DNA of 64,000 nt, taken from positions 1,488,001 to 1,552,000 of the forward strand of contig NZ_CP129966.1 in assembly GCF_030503595.1 (NCBI RefSeq), written 5' to 3'. The notes under the pieces were generated by a model. That model searched no databases and was not told where the DNA came from. It saw only the letters and a program-made list of their open reading frames with translations. Each line of letters opens with the position of its first letter. Position 1 is the stretch's first letter. Positions 56,523-64,000 of this stretch are shown in pieces. The position numbers and the translations under genes are program-made. This DNA comes from Corynebacterium sp. P4-C1 (GTDB taxonomy: Bacteria > Actinomycetota > Actinomycetes > Mycobacteriales > Mycobacteriaceae).

Positions 56523-57767
56523 TCAGCTGACGTCGCAGGCCCTGCGGATGCGGCCGAGCATGCCGTTGAACGCGATGACGGGCAGCACGGACTGGTCGAG
56601 GCGCTCGCGGCACTGCGCGATGGCGTCGAGGCATTCGGTGAGGCCAGCAAGGTCGACGCGGCCGGCGATCTCCCGCGACAGACCCTCGTAGTCCGGGTGG
56701 ATGAGTTCAAGCCCGCTCTCAGCGCCGATGACCATCGCGTCGCGGTAGATGCCGGCGAGGTCAACGAGAGTGAGGTCTAAAACGTCGCGGAGCCGGCGCG
56801 TGCCGCGGGCTTTTTGCTTGGCTTCGAGCTCCTTCAGCGACCCGGACGCGCCCTTCAGCGCACGCGCCGCACCCTTGCCTTTCGCGCCCATGCCGAGGGC
56901 GTTTTCGAGTTTGACGCGCTCTTCCTCGTCGGCTTCGGCGTAGGCGTCTTTCGCTTCGGCGTCAGCGGATTTCACCAGGGCGGCGACGGCTTGAAATGCC
57001 TGGTCGCCGTGGAAGACGAGCTCTGCGAGGTTGATCGCGCTCGCACGCCTGCGCTGCGCTGCCTCGCTGCGCACCAGCCGTCGCGCACGCCCGACATGGT
57101 GCAGCGACGTCGCGGCCGCCAGACGCGCATCAGCTTCGGAGGCGCCTTCCTCGCTCATCAACAAACGCACAATTTCGCTTGTCGACGGTGCCGGCACATA
57201 CACATGCCTGCACCTCGACCTCAGTGTGGTTGAGAAATCCTCCGGATCTGTGGAGGGGGCGCACATAATGATCACGGTGGATTCGGGAGGCTCTTCGACG
57301 GTTTTGAGGAAGGCGTCGGCCGCAGCCGTCGAAAAGCGGTCCGCGTCGTCGATGACCACGACCCGCCACTTCGCCACTGACGGCAACCGGGCGGCCTGCT
57401 GGATGATCCCGCGCACCGTCTCCACCTTGATGCCCAACTCCTGCGGAACGATGTGGACGACATCCGTGTGCGAGCCCGACAGCGCATCGCGGCACGCCTG
57501 GCAGCGCCCGCACCCGATCTCGTCGGGGTCGGTGCACATGAGCGCCGCGGCGAACGCGAGCGCTGACGTAGAGCGCCCCGCCCCCGGCGGACCCGTGAAC
57601 AGCCACGAATGGGTCATCGCGTGCGGGTCGGAGCCCTCCACCCCGCGGGCCGCGGCAGCCGCCGCCATGATCACGGAACGGACCGTGGGAATGTCCGCGA
57701 GCCGGTCGGACACGCTGCGGAAAGGCGTGTTCCCGGCGGGGTCTGAGGGGGTCGTCGGCGCAGTCAC
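56523..57767 (-). CDS. holB: DNA polymerase III subunit delta'
   Basis: A 414-residue clamp-loader AAA+ protein. Walker A-like FTGPPGAGRSTSAL, zinc module around CGRCQAC, VVVIDDADRFSTAAADAFLK, and sensor TLRSRCRHV. A Lys/Glu/Ala-rich helical insertion (about 260-320) precedes the C-terminal collar. GTG start 7 nt after TAGGCT. Gene order holB-adenylate cyclase-topA-cspA is shared with M. tuberculosis. Confidence 0.92.
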   Translation of the reverse strand: MTAPTTPSDPAGNTPFRSVSDRLADIPTVRSVIMAAAAAARGVEGSDPHAMTHSWLFTGPPGAGRSTSALAFAAALMCTDPDEIGCGRCQACRDALSGSHTDVVHIVPQELGIKVETVRGIIQQAARLPSVAKWRVVVIDDADRFSTAAADAFLKTVEEPPESTVIIMCAPSTDPEDFSTTLRSRCRHVYVPAPSTSEIVRLLMSEEGASEADARLAAATSLHHVGRARRLVRSEAAQRRRASAINLAELVFHGDQAFQAVAALVKSADAEAKDAYAEADEEERVKLENALGMGAKGKGAARALKGASGSLKELEAKQKARGTRRLRDVLDLTLVDLAGIYRDAMVIGAESGLELIHPDYEGLSREIAGRVDLAGLTECLDAIAQCRERLDQSVLPVIAFNGMLGRIRRACDVS

Positions 57768-57774
57768 GCGTCCT

Positions 57775-57780
57775 AGCCTA
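57775..57780 (-). promoter_or_regulatory. -10 box TAGGCT, holB
   Basis: 7 nt before the GTG. Confidence 0.6.
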
Positions 57781-57870
57781 GTGGGGCACCCCGACCACGG
57801 CGCACGCGGCGGAAAACAGGTCGGGCATCACGCATTGCGACTATTGAGACTATTGCGACAGCAGGCAACG

Positions 57871-57876
57871 TAGAGT
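57871..57876 (+). promoter_or_regulatory. -10 box TAGAGT, cyaB
   Basis: 8 nt before the GTG. Confidence 0.6.
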
Positions 57877-57884
57877 AGTGCAAC

Positions 57885-59411
57885 GTGAAGAACTTCTGGC
57901 ACGGACTCCGGTGGCTCATGGGAACCCCATGGCCCCTGTACGCATCCGTGCTGCTGTTCACCAACGTGGCGAGCGCCATCGCGATCATGGCCTTCGTCCG
58001 CTATCTCATCCCCATGCCGGAAGCGCGCGAACTCGGCAAAGTCGCCGCCGGTTTCGCCCCGGTGGGCATCCTCTACCTGGTCTTCGCGGTCTTCATCGGC
58101 GGCCTCGTGTCGTACCTGCTCTTCAGGTCTGTGCTGCTCTACCAGCGCAGGCCCGACGACTTCGACCCGTACGTGGTGCGCAACCTCGTGCTGCGCATCC
58201 CGGCACTGCAGACGCTCATCGTGGCCATCATCTGGTTCATCGGCATCCTCATCGCCACCGCCGCCGCGTCACGCGTCAACGGCAGGCTCGCCCTGGTCGT
58301 CGCCGTGTCCACGCTCATGGCTGGCCTGGTCACCTGCGTGCTCACCTATGTCCAGGCCGAACGTCTCGTCCGCCCCGTCGCGGCGAACACCTTGTCCAAG
58401 CGCTTCGCGGACACGACACTCGAGCCGCCGATCAAGCAGCGCCTGTACATGACGTGGTTCATGTCTTCCGGTGTGCCGCTGATCGGCATTCTGTTCCTCC
58501 TCGCGGCGCAGAGCAACGGCTTTTTCGGTGACACTGCGGGCGAGCTCATGCCGTCGGTGTCCGCGCTAGCGCTCACCGCCATCGTGACCGGCATGGCCGG
58601 CACCGCCTTCGCCACCATGAGCGTCGTCGACCCCATCAAGGAGCTGCAGGAAGCCATCAACCGCGTCCGCCGCGGCGAGACCGACACCCAGGTGGATATC
58701 TACGACGCCTCCGAGCTCGGCGTCCTGCAGGCCGGCTTCAACGAGATGATGCGCGGCCTGAACGAGCGCCAGCGCGTCCGCGACATCTTCGGCCAGTACG
58801 TCGGCAGCGAAGTCGCCCAGAAGGCCCTCGAGGAGCAGCCGGAGCTGGGCGGCGAGGACCGAAAGGTCGCGGTCGTGTTCATCGACGTCATCGGCTCGAC
58901 CAACTTCGCGGTGAACCACACTCCGGAGGAAGTCGTCGACGCCCTCAACGAATTCTTTGAGATCGTCGTCGATGTCGTCCACCGGAACAAAGGCGTGATC
59001 AACAAATTCGAGGGCGACGCCGCCCTCGCCGTCTTCGGTGCACCACTCGCCGTCACCGACTCCACCTCCCACGCCCTCACGGCGGCCCGTGAACTGCGCC
59101 AGGAGCTCGACGGGTTGGAGTTGGACGCCGGCATCGGTGTCGCCTCCGGCCACGTCGTCGCCGGCCACATCGGCGGCCAGGACCGCTTCGAGTACACCGT
59201 GATCGGCGATGCCGTGAACACCGCGGCCCGGTTGACGGAGTTGGCCAAGGACTCCCCCGGCCGCGTCCTGACGAACCTGTCCACGCTCAAGGGCGCCAAC
59301 GAGATCGAGAAAGCACGCTGGACCGTGATGAAGTCGATCGAGCTGCGCGGCCGCAACAAGATGACGCAGCTGGCCCGCCCTGTCCGCGCGACAATGGCGG
59401 ACAAGTACTAG
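57885..59411 (+). CDS. cyaB: Membrane class III adenylate cyclase
   Basis: A 508-residue cyclase that makes cAMP. Six membrane helices in the first 235 residues, a HAMP domain (about 235-290; VDPIKELQEAINRVRRGETD), then the catalytic domain: KVAVVFIDVIGSTNF with metal-binding Asp, FEGDAALAVFGAP, and FEYTVIGDAVNTAARL. cAMP controls GlxR in corynebacteria. GTG 8 nt after TAGAGT. Divergent from holB. Confidence 0.92.
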   Translation: MKNFWHGLRWLMGTPWPLYASVLLFTNVASAIAIMAFVRYLIPMPEARELGKVAAGFAPVGILYLVFAVFIGGLVSYLLFRSVLLYQRRPDDFDPYVVRNLVLRIPALQTLIVAIIWFIGILIATAAASRVNGRLALVVAVSTLMAGLVTCVLTYVQAERLVRPVAANTLSKRFADTTLEPPIKQRLYMTWFMSSGVPLIGILFLLAAQSNGFFGDTAGELMPSVSALALTAIVTGMAGTAFATMSVVDPIKELQEAINRVRRGETDTQVDIYDASELGVLQAGFNEMMRGLNERQRVRDIFGQYVGSEVAQKALEEQPELGGEDRKVAVVFIDVIGSTNFAVNHTPEEVVDALNEFFEIVVDVVHRNKGVINKFEGDAALAVFGAPLAVTDSTSHALTAARELRQELDGLELDAGIGVASGHVVAGHIGGQDRFEYTVIGDAVNTAARLTELAKDSPGRVLTNLSTLKGANEIEKARWTVMKSIELRGRNKMTQLARPVRATMADKY

Positions 59412-59463
59412 ACGCGCCCCTCCTTACGCCCACACCCCGCCGCCGTGGAAGCGGGGCGCGGCG

Positions 59464-62391
59464 CTACTTCTTCCGCGAGCCAGCCTTGACCACGCGCTTG
59501 GTGGTTTGCGGCGGCTTCTTCGCCGCACGCTTGGCAGTCTTTTTTGCCGTTTTCTCAGCTGACTTCTTGGTCGCCTTCTTCCTGGTGGCTTTCTTCTTGG
59601 CGCCTCCTGCGCCTTCCTCGGCCTCGCGGGCGCGGCGGGCGGACAACAGCTCGTTGGCGCGCTGGTCGGTCATGGTCTCCGGGGTGTCGCCGCGCTGGAG
59701 GGACGCGTTGGTCTCGCCATCGGTGACGTACGGTCCGAAGCGGCCGTCCTTCACCATCATAGGCTTGCCGGAGACGTCGTTGTCACCGAGCATCTTCAGC
59801 GGCGGCTTGGCGGCAGCACGGCCACGGCGCTTGGGCTCCGCGTAGATACGGCGTGCCTCGTCGAGCGTGATCGAAAAGATCTGCTCCTCGGAGGCCAGGG
59901 AACGTGAGTCGCTGCCCTTCTTAAGGTAGGGGCCGTAGCGGCCGTTCTGGGCGGTGATCATCTCGCCGTCGGCCGGGTCCTCGCCGACTTCGCGTGGCAG
60001 GGACAGCAACTTCAGGGCTTCCTCCAGGGTGACCGAGGACGGCTCCATGGAGGAGAAAAGGGAGGCGGTGGAGGGCTTGAGTTGCTCGTCGATAAGCTGC
60101 TCGGTGCGCTTCGCCTTCTGGTTGGCCGCGGTCTTGGTCTCCCAGTTCTTGGCGCGCTTTCCCTCGGCTGCGCGCTGGGCATCCTCCTCGGCGCGCTCGG
60201 CGGCGATGATCTCCTCAGCGCGGGCCTCCGCTTTGGCGCGCTCGTCGTCGCGCACGAGCTCCGTGACATACGGGCCGTAGCGACCCTCCTTGGCCACGAC
60301 GGTGCGTCCGTTGGCGGGGTTCTCCCCCAGCTCGCGGCCGGTCGGCGGGGTGGCGAAGAGCTTCTCCGCCATCTCCTCGGTGACCTCGTCCGGGGTGGTG
60401 GACTCGGGCAGGTTGGCGCGCTGGTACTCGGGCTCCCCCTCGGCAGTCGTGCCCACCTGGCGCTCCAGGTACGGGCCGTAGCGGCCAACACGGACATAGA
60501 CCGGGCGGTCCTGGTCGTCGCGGAAAAGCTCGAGGGAGTTCACGCGGCGGGCATCGATGGATTCGAGGTTGTTCTCGATGATCGCCTTCAAGCCGCCGCG
60601 GCGCGCGATGGCCTCTGCGGTGGTCTCGTCGGCATCGGCGTCGCCGAAGTAGAAACCCGTCAGCCACTGTGTGCGGTTCTCGTTGCCCTGGGCGATCTCA
60701 TCGAGCTCGTCTTCCATGGAGGAGGTGAACTCGTAGTCGACGAGGGCGTCGAAGTTCTGCTCCATGAGTCCCACGACGGAGAATGCGACCCACGTCGGCA
60801 CCAGGGCGTTGCCGCGCGGAGCGACGTAGCCGCGGTCCTGGATGGTCTTGATGATCGACGCGTACGTCGACGGACGCCCGATACCGAGCTCCTCCATCTT
60901 CTTGACCAGGCTGGCCTCGGTGTAGCGTGCCGGCGGGTTCGTGGAGTGGCCGTCGGCGGTGACATCCTGGGCGGTGAGTGCATCGCCCTCCGCGAGCTGC
61001 GGCAGATGCTTTTCCTTGCTGTCCTGGTTGTCGGAGTAGGCGCGCAGCCAGCCCGGGAAGGTGATGGTGCGGCCGGAGGCGGACAGTTCGACGTTCTCGC
61101 CGGAAGTCGCCGCGCCCGCGATCGTCGCGGTAACCGAAGTGCCGCGGGCGTCTTCCATCTGGGAGGCGACGGTGCGCTGCCAGATCAGCTCGTAGAGTTT
61201 GAATTCCTCAGCGTCCAGTGAGCGGGCGAGCTCGCCGGGAGTGGCGAAGCGTTCGCCGGCCGGGCGGATCGCCTCGTGCGCCTCCTGGGAGTTCTTCACC
61301 TTGCGGTCGTAGCGGCGCGGGGCGTCGGTCACGAAATTGGCACCGTAGAGTTCCCGGGCGGCCGAGCGCGCGGCGTCGAGCCCCTGCTTGGACAGGGATG
61401 TCGAGTCCGTACGCATATAGGTAATGTGGCCGTTTTCGTACAAGCGCTGCGCAATGCGCATGGTGCGGGCCGACGTGAAGTGTAGTTTTGCACCGGCGGC
61501 CTGCTGCAGCGTCGAGGTCATGAACGGCGGGTACGGCCGGCGGGTGTACGGCTTGGACACCACGCCGGTGACTGTCATGTCTTGGCCGGTCAAGGCATCC
61601 GCGAGGGAGCGGGCATCCTGCTCATCGACCACCACGAGCTCGTCATTTTTGAGTTTTCCGCGGTCGTCGAAGTCTTTGCCCTGGGCGATGCGGGAGCCGT
61701 CGATAAGCGTGAGCTTGGCGTCGAAGGTCTCGCCAGAGCGTTCAAGCGAGGCGGTGAGGTCCCAGTATTCCGCGGGGATGAACGCCATGCGCTCACGTTC
61801 GCGCTCCACAATGACGCGCGTGGCCACGGACTGCACGCGGCCGGCGGACAGGCGCGGCATGACCTTCTTCCACAGCACGGGGCTGACCTCGTAGCCGTAG
61901 AGGCGGTCGAGGATGCGGCGCGTTTCCTGCGCGTCGACGAGGTCCATGTCCAGCTCGCGGGTGTTCTCCGCGGCCTCGCGGATCGCGGATTCGGTGATCT
62001 CGTTGAACACCATGCGCTCGACGGGCACTTTCGGCTTGAGCACCTCGAGCAGGTGCCACGCGATCGCCTCGCCCTCGCGGTCCGGGTCTGTCGCGAGGAG
62101 GAGCTTGTCGCTCTTTTTCAGCTTGGCTTTAAGGTCCGTGACCTTCTTTTTCTTGTCCGCGCTGACCACGTAGATCGGCTGGAATTCGGCCTCCGGGTTG
62201 ACGCCGAGCTTCGCCCACGGCTCCTTCTTGTATTTCGCGGGAATGTCCGCAGCGCGGCCGGGAAGATCGCGGATGTGGCCCACAGACGCCTCGACGAAGT
62301 AGCTATCACCCAGGTACTTCTGGATCTTCTTCGCCTTCGTCTGCGACTCCACAATGACCAGGGTCTTGCCCTGTCCGTTCTGCTCAGCCAC
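59464..62391 (-). CDS. topA: DNA topoisomerase I
   Basis: A 975-residue type IA topoisomerase that relaxes negative supercoils. Toprim: TLVIVESQTKAKKIQKYL and LATDPDREGEAIAWHL. Active-site tyrosine in ITYMRTDSTSLSKQG. Four C-terminal repeats carry GRYGPYL/GRYGPYV/GRFGPYV. A Lys/Ala/Thr tail of about 45 residues ends the protein and probably binds DNA. I chose GTG at 62391 because AAGGAG lies just upstream, 16 codons inside the longest ORF. Two copies of the repeated 11-mer. Confidence 0.96.
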   Translation of the reverse strand: MAEQNGQGKTLVIVESQTKAKKIQKYLGDSYFVEASVGHIRDLPGRAADIPAKYKKEPWAKLGVNPEAEFQPIYVVSADKKKKVTDLKAKLKKSDKLLLATDPDREGEAIAWHLLEVLKPKVPVERMVFNEITESAIREAAENTRELDMDLVDAQETRRILDRLYGYEVSPVLWKKVMPRLSAGRVQSVATRVIVERERERMAFIPAEYWDLTASLERSGETFDAKLTLIDGSRIAQGKDFDDRGKLKNDELVVVDEQDARSLADALTGQDMTVTGVVSKPYTRRPYPPFMTSTLQQAAGAKLHFTSARTMRIAQRLYENGHITYMRTDSTSLSKQGLDAARSAARELYGANFVTDAPRRYDRKVKNSQEAHEAIRPAGERFATPGELARSLDAEEFKLYELIWQRTVASQMEDARGTSVTATIAGAATSGENVELSASGRTITFPGWLRAYSDNQDSKEKHLPQLAEGDALTAQDVTADGHSTNPPARYTEASLVKKMEELGIGRPSTYASIIKTIQDRGYVAPRGNALVPTWVAFSVVGLMEQNFDALVDYEFTSSMEDELDEIAQGNENRTQWLTGFYFGDADADETTAEAIARRGGLKAIIENNLESIDARRVNSLELFRDDQDRPVYVRVGRYGPYLERQVGTTAEGEPEYQRANLPESTTPDEVTEEMAEKLFATPPTGRELGENPANGRTVVAKEGRYGPYVTELVRDDERAKAEARAEEIIAAERAEEDAQRAAEGKRAKNWETKTAANQKAKRTEQLIDEQLKPSTASLFSSMEPSSVTLEEALKLLSLPREVGEDPADGEMITAQNGRYGPYLKKGSDSRSLASEEQIFSITLDEARRIYAEPKRRGRAAAKPPLKMLGDNDVSGKPMMVKDGRFGPYVTDGETNASLQRGDTPETMTDQRANELLSARRAREAEEGAGGAKKKATRKKATKKSAEKTAKKTAKRAAKKPPQTTKRVVKAGSRKK
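60087..60097 (+). repeat. 11-mer CGTCGATAAGC, copy 15
   Basis: In topA; sense Gln-Leu-Ile-Asp-Glu with CTT. Confidence 0.85.
61698..61708 (+). repeat. 11-mer CGTCGATAAGC, copy 16
   Basis: In topA; sense Thr-Leu-Ile-Asp-Gly with CTT. Confidence 0.85.
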
Positions 62392-62485
62392 GCCGGGTGA
62401 CTCCTTAAATATTCGCGTCAACGATTCTCTCAAAGACAACTACCACTATTTTCGCGGCGGCGTAAACGAGGGGTAGCGCTTTTTC

Positions 62486-62496
62486 GCTTATCGACG
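62486..62496 (-). repeat. 11-mer CGTCGATAAGC, copy 17
   Basis: Intergenic, between topA and the DedA gene. Confidence 0.85.
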
Positions 62497-62613
62497 TTAA
62501 CACTGCCCACCCCCAACCACTCCCGCCCCACTACACTTTCCGCAAGAGGTCACGTCTGCCCCGCACCCGCGTTCGGGGCCGGCACGGTACGAAAACGGGA
62601 AGGATTAGCCGCT

Positions 62614-63249
62614 GTGAGTGGAGTAGTGGACTCGCTGGTCGCATTCTTGGAGCAGCTCATGACCACCCCGTTCTTCTACCCGCTGCTGAGTCTGTTGATC
62701 AGCGTTGATGCGCTGTGCCCGCTGGTGCCGTCCGAGACTGTCCTCAACTTGGCCGGCGCTTTTTCCGGCTCTCAAGGCATTCCGGATGTGCGGTGGATTT
62801 TCGGTGCCGCGGCGATCGGAGCGATCATCGGCGACAACCTGTGCTTCATGCTGGGCGGCAAACTCATCCGGGTGGTCAACCAGCTCGACCCCGAGTCGCG
62901 CGCCGGCAAGACCATCGAGTGGGTGCGCGCCAACCAGAACAAGCGGGCGGGGGTGACCATCATCGTGGCGCGCTTCCTGCCGTGGGCGCGCTGGGTGGCC
63001 ACAATTGTCCTGGGTTCGGTGCGCTACAACTGGTTCTTGTTCTTCATTTACGACACGATCGGCGTCCTGCTCTGGGTCACCATCGGCGTCGGTGTCGGCT
63101 ACGTCGGCGGCTCCATCCTCTCCGACTTCCCTCTGCTGGCCATGCTGGTGGGTGTGACCTTGGGCTCCTTGGTCGGCTTCGCCATCCAGAAGCTGCAGTT
63201 GCGTTTTGCGGAGTGGAACGACGTGCGGCGGGGCACGTCCGTGATTTAA
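62614..63249 (+). CDS. DedA family membrane protein
   Basis: A 211-residue protein with the DedA/SNARE-associated pattern: CPLVPSETVLNLAGAFSGS with the conserved acidic residue, GDNLCFMLGGKLI, and ARFLPWARWVATIVLGSVRY. Such proteins move lipid carriers such as undecaprenyl phosphate across membranes. GTG start with GGAAGGA upstream. Confidence 0.9.
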   Translation: MSGVVDSLVAFLEQLMTTPFFYPLLSLLISVDALCPLVPSETVLNLAGAFSGSQGIPDVRWIFGAAAIGAIIGDNLCFMLGGKLIRVVNQLDPESRAGKTIEWVRANQNKRAGVTIIVARFLPWARWVATIVLGSVRYNWFLFFIYDTIGVLLWVTIGVGVGYVGGSILSDFPLLAMLVGVTLGSLVGFAIQKLQLRFAEWNDVRRGTSVI

Positions 63250-63255
63250 CAGCGC

Positions 63256-63300
63256 AACCCCGGCCCCTCCCCCGTTCAAAGGGGTGGAGGAGCCGGGGTT
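63256..63300. terminator. Bidirectional terminator between dedA-like gene and cspA
   Basis: AACCCCGGC (63256-63264) pairs with GCCGGGGTT (63292-63300); an inner CCCC/GGGG stem extends it. Confidence 0.75.
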
Positions 63301-63321
63301 GTGCGGGACGTTTATTAGGTG

Positions 63322-63525
63322 TTAGAGCGCGCGCACCTGCTGTGCCTGCGGGCCCTTGCTGCCTTCGCCGATCTCGAATTCGACCTGCTGGTTCTCCTCG
63401 AGGGTGCGGAAGCCGCTGCCCTGGATCTCCGAGTAGTGGACGAAAACGTCGGCGGAGCCGTCGTCAGGAGCGATGAAGCCGAAGCCCTTTTCGGCGTTGA
63501 ACCACTTCACTGTTCCAGTAGCCAT
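63322..63525 (-). CDS. cspA: Cold shock protein
   Basis: A 67-residue single cold-shock domain: [20 protein letters not shown] holds RNP1 (KGFGFI), and DVFVHYSEI is RNP2. An RNA chaperone that melts mRNA structure. The start at 63525 fits family length; AAAGG lies upstream. A position near topA is conserved in mycolata. Confidence 0.96.
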   Translation of the reverse strand: MATGTVKWFNAEKGFGFIAPDDGSADVFVHYSEIQGSGFRTLEENQQVEFEIGEGSKGPQAQQVRAL

Positions 63526-63693
63526 TGTGATCAAACCTTTCGTGATTTCCGGCCTGTGCCGGTTGTTCGCGGTCGTGCTGGCAAAACTCGCGAGCACCCC
63601 GTGAAAGGCGCACACAAAATCTGCGACCACTGATTATCTTGCCATGATTTATGCTTTTACGTCGGACTTAATTTACGCGGGGAGGGAGATCGC

Positions 63694-64000
63694 ATGCCGC
63701 ACAGCGGATCCGGCGGTTTCGCCGATGAGCTCATCGACGGCCTCGCCCGCGCTCTCCCGTCGGGAACGCTCACGCATGTGCGCACTGTCGCCGCGCAGCT
63801 CTCGCGGACGGCACCGTGGCCGGACTGGGTCGACGAAGACTTAAAGAACACGCTTATCGACGCCTCCATCCCCCACCTCTACATCCACCAGCGCCAATGC
63901 GCCGACTTGGCCTGGGAAGGCCGGGACGTCGTGGTGGCGACAGGCACGTCGTCAGGCAAGTCCCTGGGCTACCAGCTACCCGTGCTGAGCACGCTCGCGG
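63694..64000 (+). CDS. DEAD/DEAH-box helicase, 5' part only
   Basis: The first 102 codons of a gene cut by the right edge. Start ATG with GGAGGGA upstream. RTVAAQLSRTAPWPDWVDED, then YIHQRQCADLAWEGRDVVV (Q motif-like) and the Walker A ATGTSSGKSLGYQLPVL. This matches the large actinobacterial helicase next to cspA. It carries one copy of the repeated 11-mer (NTLIDAS). Confidence 0.85.
   Translation, partial: MPHSGSGGFADELIDGLARALPSGTLTHVRTVAAQLSRTAPWPDWVDEDLKNTLIDASIPHLYIHQRQCADLAWEGRDVVVATGTSSGKSLGYQLPVLSTLA
63852..63862 (-). repeat. 11-mer CGTCGATAAGC, copy 18
   Basis: In the truncated helicase; Thr-Leu-Ile-Asp-Ala with CTT. Confidence 0.85.

Overview
The window is a high-GC chromosomal segment from a mycolic-acid actinobacterium, almost certainly a Corynebacterium. 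The evidence is a mycolyltransferase-type secreted esterase, mycothiol genes (mshA, S-(hydroxymethyl)mycothiol dehydrogenase), a dTDP-rhamnose cluster with an rmlC-rmlD fusion, a type B succinate dehydrogenase, SenX3-RegX3 next to phosphoglycerate mutase, and the order holB / adenylate cyclase / topA / cspA / helicase also known from mycobacteria. The species cannot be fixed from sequence alone. No prophage, intact insertion sequence, rRNA or CRISPR array was seen. One tRNA (Thr, anticodon CGT) is present.

Layout: 1-5545 is the haem block hemA-hemC-hemD-hemB plus a partial membrane gene, all on minus. 5661-8951 holds a glutaredoxin-like protein, a SerB-like phosphatase, the 33-residue ribosomal protein bS22, an excisionase-type HTH protein and proC. 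9004-18512 holds a Pro/Ala/Lys-rich membrane protein, ppx2, a Cys-rich unknown, regX3-senX3-gpmA, a secreted trypsin-like protease, mshA and a MinD/ParA-like ATPase. 18788-27456 holds fadD, murB, small conserved proteins (DUF2505, methyltransferase, DUF2993/LmeA, DeoC-like, DUF2516, DUF445). 27628-31336 is sdhCAB. 31656-34627 holds an SRPBCC protein, a DUF4352 protein and lpd. 34751-39740 is the most accessory-looking part: a frameshifted mycolyltransferase copy, an HNH endonuclease preceded by two perfect DnaA boxes, a 41-residue peptide gene and an intact mycolyltransferase. 39765-51159 holds a prolyl oligopeptidase, a copper-chaperone lipoprotein, a Tat-exported DyP peroxidase, a flippase-like protein, rmlB-rmlCD-rmlA, two glycosyltransferases, DUF2304 and a DsbA-like oxidoreductase. 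51182-64000 holds formaldehyde/mycothiol genes, an SGNH hydrolase, an acyl-CoA synthetase, a thioesterase, tRNA-Thr, holB, adenylate cyclase, topA, DedA, cspA and a truncated helicase.

Many genes serve the corynebacterial envelope (rhamnose donor for arabinogalactan linkage, mycolate transfer, murB, flippase) or redox balance (mycothiol, SDH, Lpd, DyP).

Two window-wide signals are not explained by genes. The first is a sharply bounded, non-palindromic 11-mer, CGTCGATAAGC, present 18 times exactly in 64 kb, on both strands, in coding and intergenic DNA, usually at the cost of rare codons. It is the best candidate for an undescribed system. The second is a series of -10-like TANNNT boxes 6-9 nt upstream of start codons, implying widespread leaderless transcription; it also settles several start codons.
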